Source: Deltaproteobacteria bacterium (GTDB lineage: Bacteria > Desulfobacterota > Desulfobacteria > Desulfobacterales > SpSt-501). Taken from it: DNA of 64,000 nucleotides. Of this stretch, positions 24,391 through 33,002 are shown in pieces (position 1 is the first letter of the stretch; every line of letters starts with the position of its first letter). Made by a program: the position numbers and the translations under genes. A model generated the notes under the pieces. That model was not told the origin of the DNA. It ran no database searches and saw nothing but the letters and a program-made list of their open reading frames with translations. The stretch is from positions 1-64,000 of the forward strand of contig JACRCN010000097.1 in the NCBI GenBank assembly GCA_016219005.1, given 5' to 3'.

Positions 24391-26724
24391 TTAGAATCCC
24401 TTGAACGGGTTCGGGCCGAGGCCCTCGATGGTTCCCACGAACCCCTGAACCATCTGCGGGATCTTGTCGTACTCGTCGATGGCGACCTGGAACTGCGCCA
24501 CCCGCTCCGGCTCGAGCGCCAGGCTGGAGAGCGCCTCGCCGATTTTCCTCACGCGGATATCGGCCAACTCGCTGCCCTTGACGAAGTGGCACTGGTAGTC
24601 GTCCCCGTGCTTGCAGCCCATGAGGAAAACGCCGTCCATGCCCTTGGAGAGCGCGTCCTTGATCCAGATCACGTTGACCGACCCCAGACAGCGCACCGGG
24701 ACAAAACGCACGTCCGCGTTCCAGGACAGGCGGTTCAGCGCGGCGATGTCCAGCGCCGGGTAGGCGTCGTTTTCGCAGATGAGCCCCAAAACGCGCAGGG
24801 GCGGCTCGTCGAAATCGTCGGTCGAGGGCACCTTGATCGCCTTGACCATCGAGCTGATGCTGTCGATGCTGTAGTTGGCGAAGTTGATGATGCGCTCGGG
24901 GCAGGCCCCCATGCACGTGCCGCAGCGGCGGCAGCGCGTGGGGTTGGTCTTGGGCGTGCCGCGCTCGTCGTCGTCGAGGGCGCCGAAGGGGCACTCCTGG
25001 GTGCAGCGCTTGCACTGGGTGCAGCGCTGGAAGAAGAAATCCGGGAAGGTCAGGTCGCCGGAGCGCGGGTGCACGGAGACCCCGCGGTTGACCGACTCGA
25101 GGCACTGGATGGCCTTGAGGGCCGCGCCGGTGGCGTCCTCCATGGACTCCTCGGTGCTCAGACTGCGCCGGATGGCGCCGGCCGCGTAAATGCCGGTGCG
25201 CTGGGTCTCGGAGGGGAAGCAGATGTAGTTCGAATCCGCGTAGTCGTTGAACAGGGCGTTGTCGCGGAAGCCCGGCCCCTGGCGGTAGGCCAGGTTGATT
25301 ACCGGGTCGTCCTTGGTCGCCGGCACCATGCCGGTGGCGAGCACCACGATATCGGCTTTGATCTGGATCGGCTGGCCGAGCAGGGTGTCGTCGGCATTGA
25401 CGATCAGGCCCGCCCCGTTCGGGGCGACCTGGGTCACCTGCCCCTTGGTCAGGAACACGCCCGGGTCCTGCTGGACGGCCTTGTAGAAGTTCTCGGTCAG
25501 GCCGGGGGTGCGCATGTGCTGGTAGATGATGTAGGCCTTGCCGTCGGCGTAGTCCTCGCGCACGTATTTGGCCTGCTTCAGGGCCACCAGGCTCGTCACC
25601 GAGCCGGCGTAGGGGAAGTCCTGGTCGCCGCCTTGCCCCGGGCTCTGGATGAAGACCACGGACTTGGCCTCCTTGCCGTCGGAGGGGCGCTTGATCTTGC
25701 CGGCCGCAGCGATCTGCTCGAACTGGGCATTGGTGACCACGTCCGGTGTGATGCCGAAGCCCAGATGGGCGTATTCGTTCTCCTGGGGCTGGTACGGCCG
25801 CCAGCCGGCCGCGAGCACGACGGCGCCGAACTTCTCGCCGTTCGGGTCGAACGTCAGGATGTCCTGCCGACCCTGGTTGTATTCCAGGTAGCGGGCGTGG
25901 AGCTTCTCGGACTCGAGCTCCTTGCCGCTTTCATCCACCTTCATCTCGGGCGGCAGCGGGAAGGGGACGTCAAACTCGATCTTCTCGCCCGGTTTCTTGA
26001 AGGTCACGGTGAAGTCGCCCGGCTGGCCGGCGATGCGGGCGACGACGGTCGCGGTTTTGACCTGGATGTTGGGGAAGCTTCCGAGTTCCTTGATTTTGGC
26101 CTGGATCACCGGAGCCATGGACTTTTCGTAGGGATACTCCGTGGGCAGCTGCTTGCGCCACTTGGCGGCGTTGCCGCCCAGGGCGGGCTCCTTCTCGGCG
26201 ATGGTGACTTCGTAGCCGGCCTTGGCGGCGTCGAGGGCGGCCGAAATGCCGGTGATGCCGCCACCGATGACCAGGATCTTCCGGCACAGGGTCTCGAGCT
26301 TGAAGGCGGTGGGCAGATCGATCTTCTTCACCTTGGCGAGAGCCATCATGAGGTAGTCCGAGGCCATCATCTGGACATGGTCGATGAACGTTTCGTCGTC
26401 TTTCTGCGCCTCGGTCGGCGCCGGCCAGGTCGCCCGCGGGTGAGACCAGACCACCTGCTCGCGCAGGTTGACCCGCTCCACGATGCAGCCGTCGAAGCGG
26501 AACGTGTCGTACAGGACGCGCGGCGAGCAGGCGGCGAGCACCAGCGTGTTGACGCCGCCGGCGACCTCCTTCTGAAGCAGCTCGACTCCCGCCTTGCCGC
26601 ACAGGGCCGGGCAGGTTTTTACGGCGTAGCCTTCGTCCTCGGCGACCTCGCTGAGCTTTTCGATGTTGAGGGACTCGCCGATGCCGCAACCTTCGCAAAT
26701 ATACACACCATACTTTTTATTCAT
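24391..26724 (-). CDS. qmoB: Quinone-interacting membrane-bound oxidoreductase subunit QmoB
   Basis: QmoB is a soluble flavin and iron-sulfur subunit related to HdrA with an MvhD-like extension. The 777-residue protein begins with a short CEGCGIGESL segment. An FAD-binding domain follows with the GGGITGISAALDAAKAGYEV fingerprint around residue 150. Near residue 560 come two ferredoxin motifs (CTQCKRCTQECPFGA and CRRCGTCMGACPERI). The C-terminal MvhD-like domain has conserved cysteines (VRCLGSVN, MGCKHGDDYQCHF). It is thought to relay electrons between AprBA and QmoC, possibly with electron confurcation; the latter is proposed for the family and not shown here. It lies 10 bases after qmoA and 69 before qmoC. 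Confidence 0.95.
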   Translation of the reverse strand: MNKKYGVYICEGCGIGESLNIEKLSEVAEDEGYAVKTCPALCGKAGVELLQKEVAGGVNTLVLAACSPRVLYDTFRFDGCIVERVNLREQVVWSHPRATWPAPTEAQKDDETFIDHVQMMASDYLMMALAKVKKIDLPTAFKLETLCRKILVIGGGITGISAALDAAKAGYEVTIAEKEPALGGNAAKWRKQLPTEYPYEKSMAPVIQAKIKELGSFPNIQVKTATVVARIAGQPGDFTVTFKKPGEKIEFDVPFPLPPEMKVDESGKELESEKLHARYLEYNQGRQDILTFDPNGEKFGAVVLAAGWRPYQPQENEYAHLGFGITPDVVTNAQFEQIAAAGKIKRPSDGKEAKSVVFIQSPGQGGDQDFPYAGSVTSLVALKQAKYVREDYADGKAYIIYQHMRTPGLTENFYKAVQQDPGVFLTKGQVTQVAPNGAGLIVNADDTLLGQPIQIKADIVVLATGMVPATKDDPVINLAYRQGPGFRDNALFNDYADSNYICFPSETQRTGIYAAGAIRRSLSTEESMEDATGAALKAIQCLESVNRGVSVHPRSGDLTFPDFFFQRCTQCKRCTQECPFGALDDDERGTPKTNPTRCRRCGTCMGACPERIINFANYSIDSISSMVKAIKVPSTDDFDEPPLRVLGLICENDAYPALDIAALNRLSWNADVRFVPVRCLGSVNVIWIKDALSKGMDGVFLMGCKHGDDYQCHFVKGSELADIRVRKIGEALSSLALEPERVAQFQVAIDEYDKIPQMVQGFVGTIEGLGPNPFKGF

Positions 26725-26734
26725 GGTTGACCTC

Positions 26735-28012
26735 CTACCGTCTCACCAGGGTTTGAATCGCCTTGAGGGCCATGCCGGTGGCGTTCTGGTTCGAAGAAAC
26801 GACATCCGCCGGTTTGTGGGCGCAACCGGCACCCAACATGCCGCCGGCGGCGTAGTCGTTCATAATGAACCCGTCCGGGCTCGTCTTGACCGCCGCCGGG
26901 AGTTTCTTCACGGCAGCGCTCGGCTGCATGCCGGTGGCCAGGACCACCATCTCGACGGCCTGGTGGATCTTCTCGCCGGTGACCGCATTCTCGGCGACCA
27001 CGGTGATGTTCCCGGTGGACGGGTCCTCGCTGACTTCGGCGACCTTGCCCTTGATGAAGAAGACGTTTGGGTCCTTCTTGATGGTCTCGTAGAATCGCTC
27101 GTAGCGAAGCCCCGGCGCCCGCAGATCGATGTAGAAGATGTAGATCTTGGCCTCGGGGTACTGGCTGCGCAGGTAGGTGGCCTGTTTGAGGGAGGCCATG
27201 CAGCAGATGTAGGAGCAGTACGGCAGGTAGTTCTCGTCCCGGGAGCCGGCGCACTGCACGAAGGCGACGCTCTCCGGCGCCTTGCCGTCGGAGGGACGGG
27301 CGATCTTGCCCTGAGTCGGACCATTCGGTGCGGCCAGGCGCTCCATCATCATGTTGGTGATGATGTTCGCATGCCGGCCGAAGCCGAGGTTGTCCATCTT
27401 CTTGGCGTCGTAAGGCACCCACCCCGTGGCCCAGACCACGGCGCCGACGTTGAGGGTGAGCGTTTTCGGCTGCATCTCGAGCTCGACGGCGTCATACGGG
27501 CAGGCCTGCTTGGCCCGCTGGCCGTCTTCCGTTCCGACGATCTCGGGGGCGATTACGAACCGGGCCGGGAAGGCCATAGCAAACGGCAGGTAGGCGGCCT
27601 TGATTTTTTTCATGCCGAAGTCGTAGTCGCTCGCGATCTCGGTCTGGCAGGCATCGGCGCAGGCCCCGCAGCAGGTGCAGTTTTCATTCACGTAACGGGG
27701 TTTCAGCTTGACGGACACCGCGTAGTTCCCGGGGCCCCCCTCGACTTTCTCCACCTCGGCCAGCGTCAGGACCTTGATGCGCGGGTTGTCCTTGATGCGT
27801 TTGAAGTTGATCTCCAGCCCGCAGGTCGGCGGGCAGAGCTTCGGGAAATACTGGTTCAGCTGGGCGACTCGGCCGCCCAGGTAGGGATTTTTTTCGACCA
27901 GAAACACTTCGTACCCGACTTCGGCTGCTTCCAGGGCCGTGGTCAGGCCGCTGATGCCTCCGCCGACTACCAGAATGCTTCCACTCACAGGGGCTGCTTT
28001 TTCGTCGGTCAT
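26735..28012 (-). CDS. qmoA: Quinone-interacting membrane-bound oxidoreductase subunit QmoA
   Basis: QmoA is the smaller HdrA-like flavoprotein of the Qmo complex. The 425-residue protein opens with an FAD dinucleotide fold (ILVVGGGISGLTTALEAAE), followed by the GGRVAQLNQYFPKLCPPTCG segment typical of HdrA/QmoA. A cysteine-rich motif (CTCCGACADACQTE) near residue 115 probably binds an iron-sulfur cluster. QmoA and QmoB form the cytoplasmic arm that contacts APS reductase, and QmoC provides the membrane anchor. The gene is first in qmoABC. It is separated from aprA by 291 bases containing a strong terminator and a long inverted repeat, so it may have its own promoter there. Confidence 0.95.
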   Translation of the reverse strand: MTDEKAAPVSGSILVVGGGISGLTTALEAAEVGYEVFLVEKNPYLGGRVAQLNQYFPKLCPPTCGLEINFKRIKDNPRIKVLTLAEVEKVEGGPGNYAVSVKLKPRYVNENCTCCGACADACQTEIASDYDFGMKKIKAAYLPFAMAFPARFVIAPEIVGTEDGQRAKQACPYDAVELEMQPKTLTLNVGAVVWATGWVPYDAKKMDNLGFGRHANIITNMMMERLAAPNGPTQGKIARPSDGKAPESVAFVQCAGSRDENYLPYCSYICCMASLKQATYLRSQYPEAKIYIFYIDLRAPGLRYERFYETIKKDPNVFFIKGKVAEVSEDPSTGNITVVAENAVTGEKIHQAVEMVVLATGMQPSAAVKKLPAAVKTSPDGFIMNDYAAGGMLGAGCAHKPADVVSSNQNATGMALKAIQTLVRR

Positions 28013-28123
28013 GCCTTCCCTCCGTGCTGTGCCTGGTGCTGGACAGCGGTTAAGAGTTGCGAACGATGGTTCGCCGTACAGGCGATATCCTTAAAATAAC
28101 CTGCAGTATTCTGCGATCCGTCT

Positions 28124-28168
28124 GAATGCGAAAATGCTTCCCGGGCTAAACGAAGCCCTTTCGCATTC
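28124..28168. promoter_or_regulatory. Long inverted repeat in the qmoA leader
   Basis: Arms GAATGCGAAAATGCTT (28124-28139) and AAGCCCTTTCGCATTC (28153-28168) pair over 16 positions with two mismatches around a 13-base loop. It lies about 110 bases upstream of qmoA, after the aprA terminator. It may be an operator for a qmo promoter or an RNA structure in the leader. No T-run marks it as a terminator. Confidence 0.5.
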
Positions 28169-28217
28169 GGGCGATCCGGGGCGTATCGCTTTGGCCGATG
28201 GAACGTGGGCCGCCTGC

Positions 28218-28256
28218 TTAAAAAAAACCTCCAGGTGCCTTGCGGCACCTGGAGGT
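28218..28256 (-). terminator. Strong rho-independent terminator of aprBA
   Basis: On the minus strand a perfect 12-bp G+C-rich stem (arms 28244-28255 and 28228-28239, GCAA loop) is followed by eight T residues (28227-28220). It lies about 45 bases after the aprA stop, so most aprBA transcripts should end here and not continue into qmoABC. Confidence 0.88.
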
Positions 28257-28303
28257 GTTGCGGGTTAGATACGAATTCGCTGACTCACTGTAAGATCCAT
28301 GGA

Positions 28304-30280
28304 TTACGGGATGAGCTTAATGTAGTCCTTCTTGAACACATCCCACTTGGCGGCCTTGGGATCGTACTTGGAGTTGACGAAGCAGAACCAGTTCTTGTCG
28401 TCCTGGCCCGGGTGATCGGCCTGGTAGTAGAAACCCGGGTAGCGGGTCTCTTTGCGGAACTGGATGTGGCGCAGGTGCGACTCCACGGTCCAGATGCGGT
28501 GCATGATTTCCCAACACCGCATCAGCTCGTGCAGGTCTCCGGCCGCGAGCTTCTCGCAGTCCTCGCGCATAGTGGCCAGCATCTCCATGACGATCTCGAG
28601 GTTCTTGTTGGTGGTCATGTAGAAGGTGGCCGTTCCGGCGCCGTACTCGTGCGTCGCCTTCATCATCCGGTACATCATCCCGTTCGGTTTGATGTAGTTC
28701 GGGTTGATGTCATCGGCCGTGGTGTAGGCGGCGCTGGCCAGGTAGGTACGCACCGGCTTGTACGCCAGATCGACGATCTGCTGCTTGCTCAGGGGCAGTT
28801 CGGGTTTGAAGTCGGCGTGGTCCTTCGCGTAGCGCACCAGCTGCTTGGCGACCATGCGGCCCTCGGCGTGGGACCCGGAGGAAAACTTATGCCCGGAGCA
28901 GCCCACCCCGTCGCCGGCGGTGAACAGGCCGCCCACGGTGGTCATGCGGTTGTACACTTTGCCGTTGTCCGCTTTAACTTTGTAGGCAGCCGGCACCCAG
29001 TCATAGTCCGGACCGGAGACCCAGAACCCGCAGCAGCCGGAGTGGGACCCGAGCAGGTAGGGCTCGGTCGGCATGACTTCGGAGTTCTTCTTCTCGGGCT
29101 CGGTGTTGGTGGCGCACCACAGGTTGGCCTGGCCGCAGGTCATGTCCAGAAAGTCTTCCCACGCCTCGGACTCGAGGTGTTTGAGTTCCTTCTTGTCCAT
29201 GGTCTTGCCCAGCTCGGCCAGCGCGGTCACGGTGTCCATCATGATCGGGCCGCGGCCTTCCTTCATCTCGAAGAGCATCAGGTGGTTGCGCAGGCAGGTC
29301 GGGGTGATGGCGGCGGTGCCATACGGGGCATACTTCTGCAGCTCCTTCTTGGCGGCGTCGCTGCCGGCGAAGTTCTCGCCCAGGCCGTTGAGGGTCTTTG
29401 CCTTGAACAGCAGGAACCAGGCGCCGACCGGGCCGTAGCCGTCCTTGAACCGGGCCGGGGTGAAACGGTTCTCCATCATGGAGAGCTCGGCCCCGACTTT
29501 GGCACCCAGGTAGTAGGTGGAACCCGAGTTCCACACCGGGTACCAGGCACGCCCCTTGCCTTCGCCGACCGATCGCGGCTGATAGATGTTGACCGCGCCG
29601 CCGCAGGCGACCATGGCGGTCTTGCACTTGATGATATAGACTTTGTTCTCGCGCACGGAGAAGCCGACCGCGCCGGCGATCTGGTTGGGCTTGTTCTTGT
29701 CCAGCAGCATCTCGACGATGAAGACGCGCTCGAGGATGTTGGTGTCTCCGATGGCTTTCTTGGCGGCTTCGGCGACGATCCGCTTGTAGGATTCGCCGTT
29801 GATCATGATCTGCCACTTACCGGTGCGGACCGGTTTGCCGCCGGTCTTCAGGGTCCCCATCTTCTTACCCTTAATGCCGTCCAGGGTCTTGCCCGCCTCG
29901 TCCTTCTTCCAGATCGGCAGACCCCATTCCTCGAACAGCCATACCGAGTCGTCGACGTGGCAGCCCAGGTCGAAGATCAGGTCTTCACGGACGATGCCCA
30001 TGAGGTCGTTGCGGACCATGCGGACGTAGTCGTCCGGGCTGTTCTCGCCGATGTAGGTGTTGATGGCGGAGAGGCCCTGGGCCACCGCGCCGGAGCGCTC
30101 GAGAGCGGCCTTGTCGACCAGCAGAACCGTCTGGTTCGGCTGGAGCCATTTCTTGACTTCGAAAGCCGTGCCGCAGGCAGCCATGCCGCCGCCGACGATG
30201 AGGACGTCCACTTCCTTTTCGACAACTTCCGGATCCTTCACGGCCTTGAGTTCACCCTTGGGTTTATTCGGCAATGCCAT
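28304..30280 (-). CDS. aprA: Adenylylsulfate (APS) reductase, alpha subunit
   Basis: AprA is the FAD-containing catalytic subunit that reduces APS to sulfite and AMP in the cytoplasm. The 658-residue length is typical. The N-terminal FAD fingerprint VLIVGGGMAACGTAFEVKK lies near residue 30. Further marks of the fumarate-reductase-like flavoprotein fold follow, for example GEGKGRAWYPVWNSGSTYYL, the FTPARFKDGYGPVGAWF active-site region, and GLFTAGDGVGCSGHKFSSGS. The C-terminal cap is intact. The gene follows aprB by 60 bases with GGAGGAAAT upstream of its ATG, forming the usual aprBA unit. The sequence is a good phylogenetic marker and should place the organism among sulfate reducers; the direction cannot be proved from sequence alone, since some sulfur oxidisers use the reverse reaction. 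Confidence 0.97.
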   Translation of the reverse strand: MALPNKPKGELKAVKDPEVVEKEVDVLIVGGGMAACGTAFEVKKWLQPNQTVLLVDKAALERSGAVAQGLSAINTYIGENSPDDYVRMVRNDLMGIVREDLIFDLGCHVDDSVWLFEEWGLPIWKKDEAGKTLDGIKGKKMGTLKTGGKPVRTGKWQIMINGESYKRIVAEAAKKAIGDTNILERVFIVEMLLDKNKPNQIAGAVGFSVRENKVYIIKCKTAMVACGGAVNIYQPRSVGEGKGRAWYPVWNSGSTYYLGAKVGAELSMMENRFTPARFKDGYGPVGAWFLLFKAKTLNGLGENFAGSDAAKKELQKYAPYGTAAITPTCLRNHLMLFEMKEGRGPIMMDTVTALAELGKTMDKKELKHLESEAWEDFLDMTCGQANLWCATNTEPEKKNSEVMPTEPYLLGSHSGCCGFWVSGPDYDWVPAAYKVKADNGKVYNRMTTVGGLFTAGDGVGCSGHKFSSGSHAEGRMVAKQLVRYAKDHADFKPELPLSKQQIVDLAYKPVRTYLASAAYTTADDINPNYIKPNGMMYRMMKATHEYGAGTATFYMTTNKNLEIVMEMLATMREDCEKLAAGDLHELMRCWEIMHRIWTVESHLRHIQFRKETRYPGFYYQADHPGQDDKNWFCFVNSKYDPKAAKWDVFKKDYIKLIP

Positions 30281-30340
30281 ATTATTTCCTCCTTGATGTG
30301 ATCGTAAGATGATCGTCGCTTGGTGAAAGGGGCCCGCTGA

Positions 30341-30781
30341 CTACTTCACGAGTTCCTTGGGCCGCGGAAGCTGCCGGCCTTCGGACTCTTCCGTGGACAG
30401 GAGCTGGCTTTCGAGGTCCTTGCCCTTCAAAGCATCATAGGCATTGGCCGCGCCCTCGGGAGTGGTCCGGATGGGGAACTTGAACCGCTTGATCAGGCCG
30501 TTGCGGAATTTGCAGGTCCACATGACATCCTCGGTGCCCAGCATCGGCATGATGCTGCTTCCCAACGGCACGAAGTCGGCATAGCCGCGCACTTCGATCG
30601 CCTGGGTCGGGCAGATCTTGACGCAGGAGAAGCATTCCCAGCACTGATCGGGTTCCTGGTTGTAGGCCTTCATGGCCGTCGGATCCAGAACCATCAGGTC
30701 GTTGGGGCAGATGTACATACAGGCGGTTTTATCGCCGCCCTTGCAACCGTCGCACTTTTCATTAATGACAAAGCTTGGCAT
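30341..30781 (-). CDS. aprB: Adenylylsulfate (APS) reductase, beta subunit
   Basis: AprB is the iron-sulfur subunit that feeds electrons to the flavin of AprA. The 146-residue protein has an N-terminal ferredoxin-like domain with two cluster motifs: the expanded CDGCKGGDKTACMYICP, typical of AprB, and CWECFSCVKICP. A C-terminal extension wraps around AprA in known structures. The ATG at 30781 is preceded by GAGGAGGTATTTAA, an excellent ribosome binding site. It is the first gene of aprBA. A promoter candidate with a perfect TTGACA lies about 250 bases upstream, giving a long leader. Confidence 0.97.
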   Translation of the reverse strand: MPSFVINEKCDGCKGGDKTACMYICPNDLMVLDPTAMKAYNQEPDQCWECFSCVKICPTQAIEVRGYADFVPLGSSIMPMLGTEDVMWTCKFRNGLIKRFKFPIRTTPEGAANAYDALKGKDLESQLLSTEESEGRQLPRPKELVK

Positions 30782-31033
30782 TTAAATACCTCCTCGGGAG
30801 TGGGGTGATTGAATGAGTTGGCGCTACGAACTGTTACGGAGTCCGGATTGTTGAAATGGTTTTGCACCTCCCTTCGTTAGTTTTATTGATGCTCAGCCAT
30901 ATGTGGGGCTAAATTCCGCTTTACTGCTCATCGTCGCCGGCCTGTTTTGCAGCCCGCGGCGTAAATGACCATCGAAGAAAAAGACGAAGAATATTCATTC
31001 AAATCAGGAGGATAATTTTTTAGGGGAAGTTGA
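30782..31033. other. Long 5' leader of aprBA
   Basis: These roughly 250 bases lie between the candidate promoter and the aprB start. They contain no reading frame of note. Poly-A and poly-T tracts are present and the sequence is A+T-richer than the flanking genes. I see no known riboswitch. Confidence 0.35.
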
Positions 31034-31062
31034 CCAATACCATCCCATATATGGCTTGTCAA
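31034..31062 (-). promoter_or_regulatory. Candidate promoter of aprBA
   Basis: On the minus strand TTGACA (31062-31057), a 17-base spacer and TATTGG (31039-31034) form a sigma-70-like promoter with a perfect -35. The remaining ~220 bases up to the divergent YkgJ-type gene at 31281 hold no gene that I can see. Confidence 0.45.
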
Positions 31063-31280
31063 GAATTTTTGAAAACGGAAATTTAAACAAAACACCCGAT
31101 TTAGAAGGCCCCGGGCGAAATTTCAACATATTGGATTATTTCGCACGGGAGGCACAAAATGCAGGTCGACCGCTGCTGCAGCACCCGTTGCCGGCACCCT
31201 GAAAATATTCCAATTGACACCGCCCTGGAAATTGAGCAAATCAATTTGCAGGGTTATTTATTTCTGCGAGGTGCAGCGGA

Positions 31281-32057
31281 ATGGACGCTCAATTGACCGC
31301 TTTGGGGTTGGACGAAGCCTTCCGGTTTGCATGCGGGCCGGAGGTGGCCTGCTTCAACGACTGCTGCCGGGACCTGAACCAGGCGCTGACACCGTATGAC
31401 GTGCTGCGCCTGAAGCGCGGTCTCGGCGTGCCGTCCGGCCGTTTCCTCGCGGAATTCACCCGCCGTCACACCGGCCCCGGGTCGGGGCTGCCGGTGGTCA
31501 CCCTTGCACCGTCCGACCCGGAAACCCTGGTCTGCCCGTTTGTGTCCGCGGCCGGCTGCCGGGTCTACCCGGACCGCCCGGCCTCCTGCCGTACCTACCC
31601 GCTCGTGCGCTCGGTGCGCCGCTACCGGGAGACGGGTGCCGCCGTCGCCTCCTATTTCATTTTGACCGAACCGCACTGCCGTGGGTTTGGCGGAAACCGA
31701 ACTCAAAGCGCTCGGCAGTGGACCGCAGACCAGGGGATCGGGGACTACAACACCGAGAACGACCGGATGATGGAAGTCATCAGCCTCAAAAACGGCCTGC
31801 GCCGGGGGCCGCTTTCGCCGTCATCGGCCGAAGGTGTTTACACCGCCCTCTACGACCTGGACGCCTTCCGCCGTCGCCTCTTCGACGACGGCGTGGCGGC
31901 CGAGTCGGGGGTGGGTGAAGACCTGCTGGAGGCCGCCCGCCACGACGAGCTTGCGCTGCTGCGGGCGGGACTGGAATGGGTGAAGCAGTTGCTTGAAAGG
32001 ACGTTTGCCCGTTGGACCGTGGCATTATGCAGATGCAGGATCCGGGATACTGGATAA
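31281..32057 (+). CDS. YkgJ-type cysteine-cluster protein (CxxCxxCC family), paralogue 1
   Basis: This 258-residue protein belongs to the family whose conserved cysteines are thought to bind zinc or iron. The pattern CGPEVACFNDCC appears near residue 18, followed by PYDVLRLKRGLG and the second cluster CRVYPDRPASCRTYPL. The function of the family is not established. The protein closely resembles the one at 33496-34284: both share the Cys spacing, the YDV-RL-R motif and the late DLDAFRRRLF/VDRFREFVF segment, so they are paralogues. It has a short A+T-rich leader with GAGGTG upstream of the ATG. It is transcribed divergently from aprBA. A link to iron supply for sulfate reduction is possible but unproven. 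Confidence 0.75.
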   Translation: MDAQLTALGLDEAFRFACGPEVACFNDCCRDLNQALTPYDVLRLKRGLGVPSGRFLAEFTRRHTGPGSGLPVVTLAPSDPETLVCPFVSAAGCRVYPDRPASCRTYPLVRSVRRYRETGAAVASYFILTEPHCRGFGGNRTQSARQWTADQGIGDYNTENDRMMEVISLKNGLRRGPLSPSSAEGVYTALYDLDAFRRRLFDDGVAAESGVGEDLLEAARHDELALLRAGLEWVKQLLERTFARWTVALCRCRIRDTG

Positions 32058-32141
32058 CGACGCAACAGACCTGATTTGTATCGAGCGTCGATCATCCTTC
32101 GTTCGAGCGGGATAACCCAATACACAGAGAAGATTCAGGCG

Positions 32142-32957
32142 ATGAACTTGGAAGGAAAAGCCGCACTCGTCCTCGGGGGCATTAAGGGCATCGGCAAGGA
32201 GGTTGGTCTGGCTCTGGCGCAGGCCGGGGCGCGTGTCGCCCTGAACTACTATGACTGGGAGGAGGAACTCGACACCCTCAAGCGCGATGTTGCCGCAATG
32301 GGGCGAGATCATCTTATCCTGAAGACGGATCTGCGGGAAGTGGCAGGCATCCCCCTCCTGGTGCAGGCCGTGGTCGGTCGTTTCGGCCGCCTGGACATCC
32401 TGGTCAACAACATCGAACGCGGCGGCTGGCCCGTGGTCCACGGGCCTTACGTCCGCGAACAGTGGGATCTCGAAATGGAAACCACCCTGCGCGCGAAACG
32501 CTGGGTGTTCCAGGCCGCCCTGCCTCACCTGAAAGCCTCGGGCGGCGGGGCCGTGATCAACCTGTCTTCGATAGCCGCGATCGTCGGCCGCTCGGGGCCG
32601 GCTGCGCCCGTGTTCAACGACGGTTATGCCGCGGCCAGCCGCGCTGTGTCCCTCTTGACTGAAAGCTGGGCCCGCGAGGCCGCGCCGGAAGTGCGGGTAA
32701 ACGAGATCATGCTCGGCTTCGTCGAAACCCGCCACGGCCCAGGCACCCGCGGCTGGGGGCTTCTGGGAGACGCGGAAAAGCAGGCCATCCGCGACCACAC
32801 CCTGCTCGGCCGCACCGGTTCCATCGCGGACGTCGTCAAGGCCGTGATGTTCATCCTCCGCGACGCCCCCTTCATGACCGGGAGCGTGCTCCGGCTGGAC
32901 GGCGGGTATGTGCTGGGCGGGCAGAAGATGCAGCCGATGCCCAAGGGGGTGCTGTAG
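32142..32957 (+). CDS. SDR-family protein lacking the catalytic lysine
   Basis: This 271-residue protein has the short-chain dehydrogenase fold. The nucleotide-binding loop reads GGIKGIG in place of TGxxxGIG, the NNAG motif is altered to NNIERGG, and a catalytic serine is present in INLSSIA. The catalytic tyrosine is Y162, but the residue four positions later is S166 where active SDRs have lysine (YAAASR instead of YxxxK). It may bind a nucleotide without normal dehydrogenase activity, or use Arg167. The ATG at 32142 is preferred since MNLEGKAALVLGG is a standard N-terminus. The C-terminal RLDGGYVLGG is typical of FabG-like members. It lies between two YkgJ-type genes. Confidence 0.8.
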   Translation: MNLEGKAALVLGGIKGIGKEVGLALAQAGARVALNYYDWEEELDTLKRDVAAMGRDHLILKTDLREVAGIPLLVQAVVGRFGRLDILVNNIERGGWPVVHGPYVREQWDLEMETTLRAKRWVFQAALPHLKASGGGAVINLSSIAAIVGRSGPAAPVFNDGYAAASRAVSLLTESWAREAAPEVRVNEIMLGFVETRHGPGTRGWGLLGDAEKQAIRDHTLLGRTGSIADVVKAVMFILRDAPFMTGSVLRLDGGYVLGGQKMQPMPKGVL

Positions 32958-33002
32958 AGATTTTTAAGGTGAGCCTGGACCTCCCCGCAGGGGGTTGGCG
33001 GA

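Noticed and set aside
24337-26730. 797-codon plus-strand frame opposite qmoB
   Set aside because: Antisense shadow of qmoB; composition is Gly/His/Leu/Val-rich with no domain.
28205-30301. 698-codon plus-strand frame opposite aprA
   Set aside because: Antisense shadow of a well-identified gene.
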